From Flavobacterium gilvum (GTDB taxonomy: Bacteria; Bacteroidota; Bacteroidia; Flavobacteriales; Flavobacteriaceae), in the NCBI RefSeq assembly GCF_001761465.1, contig NZ_CP017479.1, positions 992,001 through 1,056,000 on the forward strand: a stretch of DNA of 64,000 bases. The letters run 5' to 3'. Positions 59,981 through 64,000 of this stretch are shown piece by piece. The position numbers and the translations under genes were made by a program. How positions within the stretch are numbered: position 1 is the first letter of the stretch; each line of letters begins with the position of its first letter. The notes under the pieces are model-generated. The model saw only the letters and a list, made by a program, of their open reading frames with translations, had not been told where the DNA came from and ran no database searches.

Positions 59981-62944
59981 ATGAAGATGTTTAAGCAGAG
60001 GAACTTTGTTGGTGTTACGATTTTGTCAATAGTATTATTTTTGATTTATTTCATAATTAGCAGCGGAATAAAGAAATCATTAATAGAAAGTTATAATCAA
60101 ATAGGAGAACAACGTGTTTTGGTTCGAACTGCTAGATCCGTGAGAGAAAGTTATTTTCTTTCTGTGATTAATGTTAATAATTCTCTGTTTCGAAAAGATT
60201 TTCAGGATGATGAAAAATTAAAAATTTTACATGATTCGGTAAAGATAAGGGTTAATCGCCTTAATGCGTTGGTGATAAATGAAGCGATGCAAACCCAAAA
60301 AGCAGCTCTTGTCATTGATAGCATGGTTAGGCAAAGAATAGCGTTAGACTATAAAATTTTGAATGCTAAGGATAATGCAGCATTAAAGCAATTGTTACTT
60401 CAGTCTGATGCAAACCTAACTGCTTTTTACAATTTTATCGATGAGTTTGTTGTAGTAAAGGAAAAGGAAGTAGAAAAATTGAGGGCTATACATAGCCAAG
60501 AAACAGATAAATATATTCGCCTTGATCAAATAATTTTTTTTCTGGGATTCTCCATTTTTACGGTATTGCTTTATAAACAGGAACGGCTAAAAAAAACGGA
60601 AAAACATTTACTGAAGACGAAAGAAAAAGAAGAAAAATATTTTGCTTTTCTTGAGCGCTTTCCTTATTCTGTTATAGTAACTGATATAGATTCGAATCTG
60701 ATATTTGCTTCGAGTAAGGTTACAGAAATGTTCGAATATCAAAAAGATGAGTTGATGGAGGGTGGTTTTCATGTTTCGAAATTAGTAACTCCGGATTCAG
60801 TACCTATCCTTCAAAACCACAGCAATTTAATAAGAACACCAGGAGTTTCTGTTGCAAAGTCGGAAATGATGATGAGAACCAAACACGGGAGAGAATCCTG
60901 GGTGGTGGCTGAGTCTACATATGTAGTTCAAGACGATATAAATGGAGGCTTCCTGACTACGATAAGAGATATTACTGAAGAGAAACTAGCGAAAGAAAAC
61001 CTTGCAATATCTGAAGGAGAGAGAAAACAAACTCGACGATTATTCAGAACGGTTATTGAAAACACAAAAACTCTTGCTATTGCCAAAGACTTAGAACATA
61101 AGTTCACATTTGCTACCAATAATGCAGATAGACTGTTTTGGGCTGACCCAATTGGTAAAACTAATTTTGAATTGATGCCTGCTGATGTAGCAGAGATGCT
61201 CGAAAACTGGGACAGAGCAATTATGGAATCCAAAATGCCTGTCTCTACGGAATTCTTATTGGATATAAAACCTTATTCTGGTGACGATGTAGCGAAAGTG
61301 AAAACACCACTTTTGTTTAACGGTGTTCCTCTTTTTGACGATGAAGGGAATGTATCAGGAATAGCCTGTGTGGTCGCTGATATTTCGGAAGTTGTTAAGC
61401 TTCGTGAGGCCGCAACAGCTGCGCAAAAAATGCAGGAACAATTCTTGGCGAATATTAGTCATGAAATGCGAACACCATTGAATGGTATCCTCGGCATGAA
61501 TCGCTTGTTAATGGATACAAATCTAGATACTGAGCAACTTGAACTCACCAATGCAATTAATTTTTCGGGAGAAAATTTAGTGAGTATCGTAAATGATATA
61601 TTGGATCTTTCTAAGATAAATGCCGGGAAACTTACTTTTGAGCAAGTAAATTTTGATTTGGAAGGACTGGTAAGGCATGTAATTTATAATTTTAGGCCGA
61701 TGCTGAAGCCTAGCACCAGATTGGAATTTGACATGGACTCAAACATTCCTAAAGTCCTAGTAGGCGATTCACTACGATTGAAGCAGATTTTTAATAATTT
61801 GGTTGGTAATGCTGTAAAATTTACGCATCAAGGGGAACTTCGGATTGCAATTTCTTGTGAAAAGACTCAAACAGGAATTGTACTGCTGGCTACCGTGAAG
61901 GATACAGGTATTGGTATACCAAGTGACAAAGTCGACCAAATATTTATGTCGTTTACACAGGCCGAAGGCAACATTACTCGCAAGTACGGAGGCACAGGCT
62001 TGGGACTTTCTATTACTAAATATTTGATTGAGTTACAAGGCGGTAGTATTACGGTTGAAAGTGAATTGGGTAAAGGTTCTATTTTCAGCTTTAGGTTGCC
62101 TTTCGGTATTGGGAATGAAGAGGATGTTGCAGTCAAAAAATGCCAGTCAAAATGGAATAACAAGACATTGGAAGGATTGAGAATTTTGTTGGCAGAAGAT
62201 CAGGAGGTCAACCAGAAATTGGTAACCAAATTGGTTCAGAAAGCTGGAGGTGTGGTTGTAGTAGCCGAAAATGGGCAGGAAGTTGTCGATCAATTAAAGG
62301 ATGATAGTAATTTCGATTTGGTATTAATGGATCTTCAAATGCCTTTAATGGATGGTTTTGCCGCAACAGATCACATTCGCAATGATTTAAAACTAAACAT
62401 CCCAATTATTGCGATGACAGCATCGGCAATGATGGGTGAGGCAGACAAATGTTTGTCAAGAGGCATGAACGGTTATTTGTCAAAGCCTTTTGAGTTTCAA
62501 AAGTTTTTTGAAATTGTTCAGCAGTTTGTTGGAACGGGAAATGAAAATAAAAGCTCAAAACCACCTAAAGCGAATGAAGTAATAAACAAACTTTATAATC
62601 TAAGTTGGCTAGAAGAGCTAGGAGATCCCGATTATTCTGAAGAAATGGTAAGCACTTATCTTGAAACCGTTTCGGTGTTGTTGGATAAAGTCCACGACAG
62701 TGCAAATGCAGGCAACTGGGAAGATGTTTATGAAAAGACTCATAAAGCAAAAACTCCTGTAGGATTATTCAAGGCGACCACGCTGTATGATTTACTCTTG
62801 AAAATTGAGGTCGCAGCCCATAAGAAAACAGATTTAACAGAATGTTTATTATGGATTGTTGAGGCCGTAGTGTTGAATAGAAAAATAGAAGAGCAGTTAA
62901 AGTTGGATATAGACAAAATTAAAGCTGCCTCAATTGATAGATGA
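59981..62944 (+). CDS. Hybrid sensor histidine kinase (PAS-PAS-HisKA-HATPase-REC-Hpt)
   Basis: 987 residues. Two membrane helices (about 8-29 and 175-195) bound a helical extracytoplasmic sensor with CHASE3-like character. PAS domains occupy about 225-335 and 345-460. The phosphoacceptor helix has FLANISHEMRTPLNGILGMN (His near 493). The ATPase domain has NLVGNAVKFT, DTGIGIPSDKVDQIF and GGTGLGLSITKYLI. REC has DLVLMDLQMPLMDG (Asp near 784). A C-terminal Hpt-like domain carries His near 921 in EKTHKAKTPVGLFKA, an unusual setting (normally HxLKG). A -7-like TATATTTG is at 59950-59957. The position after the efflux operon may be fortuitous, since a terminator separates them. Confidence 0.92.
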   Translation: MKMFKQRNFVGVTILSIVLFLIYFIISSGIKKSLIESYNQIGEQRVLVRTARSVRESYFLSVINVNNSLFRKDFQDDEKLKILHDSVKIRVNRLNALVINEAMQTQKAALVIDSMVRQRIALDYKILNAKDNAALKQLLLQSDANLTAFYNFIDEFVVVKEKEVEKLRAIHSQETDKYIRLDQIIFFLGFSIFTVLLYKQERLKKTEKHLLKTKEKEEKYFAFLERFPYSVIVTDIDSNLIFASSKVTEMFEYQKDELMEGGFHVSKLVTPDSVPILQNHSNLIRTPGVSVAKSEMMMRTKHGRESWVVAESTYVVQDDINGGFLTTIRDITEEKLAKENLAISEGERKQTRRLFRTVIENTKTLAIAKDLEHKFTFATNNADRLFWADPIGKTNFELMPADVAEMLENWDRAIMESKMPVSTEFLLDIKPYSGDDVAKVKTPLLFNGVPLFDDEGNVSGIACVVADISEVVKLREAATAAQKMQEQFLANISHEMRTPLNGILGMNRLLMDTNLDTEQLELTNAINFSGENLVSIVNDILDLSKINAGKLTFEQVNFDLEGLVRHVIYNFRPMLKPSTRLEFDMDSNIPKVLVGDSLRLKQIFNNLVGNAVKFTHQGELRIAISCEKTQTGIVLLATVKDTGIGIPSDKVDQIFMSFTQAEGNITRKYGGTGLGLSITKYLIELQGGSITVESELGKGSIFSFRLPFGIGNEEDVAVKKCQSKWNNKTLEGLRILLAEDQEVNQKLVTKLVQKAGGVVVVAENGQEVVDQLKDDSNFDLVLMDLQMPLMDGFAATDHIRNDLKLNIPIIAMTASAMMGEADKCLSRGMNGYLSKPFEFQKFFEIVQQFVGTGNENKSSKPPKANEVINKLYNLSWLEELGDPDYSEEMVSTYLETVSVLLDKVHDSANAGNWEDVYEKTHKAKTPVGLFKATTLYDLLLKIEVAAHKKTDLTECLLWIVEAVVLNRKIEEQLKLDIDKIKAASIDR

Positions 62945-63433
62945 AGTAGTGATTCATGAAAATCATTAGCCAATAAAATTAACAGGACACTTATCACTAA
63001 ATATAGATTTTAGAAAATACATCAATAAGACGAAATAAATAAAAACCCGATTAACGGTATTATTTAACCGATTAAATACTTATTTTTGATTTTTTTGTAA
63101 CTATAATAATAATTGTAAATATAAAAGTAGCTCTCAGGAATTAATTAAATCGACATTACTATTATTTGTGTTAAGGCATCAAGAAAGAAATAGCATTTTA
63201 TCAGTAAGGATAAAGATTTACAGTTTTTCAAAATGGCTTTAACATCATATTTTATATTAAAAAAAGATCTAGCTCGGAAATTGCTGTAGCCATTTTCTAG
63301 TATTCCCCCAGAAATTGATTTAATACAAAACTTAAAATCAACATAAAACGTTAAAATAAAGTGTCACAAGTCTGGAGTTAAATAAATTCAGTGACTTTTT
63401 TGTAAAAAACGTTTTTTCAATTTTTTCAATTTT
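62945..63433. other. Intergenic A/T-rich region between two sensor genes
   Basis: 489 bases, strongly A/T rich. No coding frame, clear hairpin terminator or repeat family was recognised, and no promoter with both boxes was found. Confidence 0.6.
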
Positions 63434-64000
63434 ATGGATGAAATAATTAAAAAAAAGGTAGGATTACCTCTTATCATTTTCTTCGGGGTAATCTATCTCT
63501 GTTTCACATGGGTAAATACCAAAGATAAATTGGACAGAAAAGCGATTCAAATCGCAAAATCTGCCGCAGCGATGATACATACATCTGATTTACAAAAGTT
63601 GAAAGTACAAGCCAGTGATATACACACTGCAGAGTACCAGTATCTTAATGGTGATCTTCGGTCTTTAGTAAATGCAAATCAAAATCCTCAGGTGAGATTT
63701 GCTTATTTGTACACATTAAAAAACGATAAACTCTATTTTATGGTAGGTGGTGAATCAGTTGGTTCACGAGACTATTCCCCCCCGGGGCAAGAATTTACTG
63801 AAGCCGAAAAGGCATATTATGATTCTTTTAATGAAGATAAAACCATTATAACTAATGCTGTTAAAGACAGATGGGGAAAATGGGTTAGCGTCCTTGTCCC
63901 GATAAAAGATCCAGTTACTCAAAAAATAATAGCAGTTTTTGGAATGAACTTTGATGCTCAAGGATGGTACTCCAATATTATTTATCAAATGACTCAAGCG
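63434..64000 (+). CDS. N-terminal part of a membrane sensor protein, cut off by window
   Basis: 189 residues are visible and the frame stays open at the window end. One membrane helix near the start (VGLPLIIFFGVIYLCFTWVN) precedes an extracytoplasmic sensor region: TSDLQKLKVQASDIHTAEYQ, SVLVPIKDPVTQKIIAVFGM, DAQGWYSNI. The pattern is that of the ligand-binding N-terminus of PAS-containing hybrid kinases in Flavobacterium, and the neighbour is such a kinase. The output domain is outside the window, so kinase or diguanylate cyclase identity is not shown. Confidence 0.75.
   Translation, partial: MDEIIKKKVGLPLIIFFGVIYLCFTWVNTKDKLDRKAIQIAKSAAAMIHTSDLQKLKVQASDIHTAEYQYLNGDLRSLVNANQNPQVRFAYLYTLKNDKLYFMVGGESVGSRDYSPPGQEFTEAEKAYYDSFNEDKTIITNAVKDRWGKWVSVLVPIKDPVTQKIIAVFGMNFDAQGWYSNIIYQMTQA

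Noticed and set aside
1..64000. tRNA, rRNA, riboswitch or integrase/att sites
   Set aside because: I looked for conserved cloverleaf or rRNA stretches, known riboswitch cores and integrase motifs in the gaps and saw none; a covariance-model scan would be decisive.

Overview
The window is chromosomal DNA from a member of the Bacteroidota, most likely a Flavobacterium or close relative. The evidence is a low GC content, the gliding-motility lipoprotein gldH, HU-CCDC81/SPOR and RicT-type proteins, SpmA/SpmB-like fusion proteins in a non-sporulating setting, lipoproteins of the 'SCKK' type, several promoters of the form TTG-N17-23-TAnnTTTG, and many dispersed intergenic palindromes. I see no rRNA, tRNA, CRISPR array or prophage.

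Layout. 1-5.3 kb: end of a DcaP-like porin, a HU/SPOR membrane protein divergent from dprA, a small conserved-looking ORF and a DHFR-like reductase. 5.7-14.3 kb: a large FAD/Fe-S dehydrogenase, a SerB-SerA fusion, trpS divergent from plsC, and recA. 14.4-19.2 kb: a GH3 glycosidase, a crotonase and an NtrY-like kinase. 19.3-32.2 kb: a heme-biosynthesis supercluster. On the minus strand lie an AraC regulator, hemH and hemJ; on the plus strand lie hemA, hemC, hemD, hemE, hemF and hemB, followed by a cytochrome c lipoprotein. Together these cover glutamyl-tRNA to heme except hemL, which is not in the window. The plus-strand operon is interrupted by a GxxExxY protein, an unknown 126-residue protein, an AlbA_2/HATPase protein and an IS200-like (RAYT-type) transposase with its own inverted REP copies. 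32.3-38.4 kb: a membrane protein/XRE pair with a clear operator, an alkyltransferase, a DEDD exonuclease, an SpmAB fusion, an FKBP lipoprotein and class I fumarase. 38.6-47.4 kb: an outer-membrane protein, scoAB, PBP1A, gldH-ricT and an exported unknown. 47.5-50.5 kb: a tRNA-hydroxylation locus (TrhO, a U32/TrhP-type protein, a ferredoxin). 50.8-53.7 kb: a SulP transporter and PPK2. 54-64 kb: an RND efflux operon, a hybrid histidine kinase and the start of another sensor.

The observation I rate highest is at 47.5-50.5 kb. The rhodanese-type tRNA hydroxylase TrhO carries an extra C-terminal domain that is about half identical to the C-terminal domain of the adjacent U32 (TrhP-type) protein. 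The two families make the same tRNA modification by different chemistry. The second is the REP/RAYT unit inside the heme operon: one repeat copy encodes the last residues of HemF.

Many intergenic regions hold one of at least six palindrome families. Some reach into the 3' ends of genes (hemF, sulP). Two genes (the SPOR protein and plsC) have a promoter placed so close to the start codon that their mRNAs may be leaderless.
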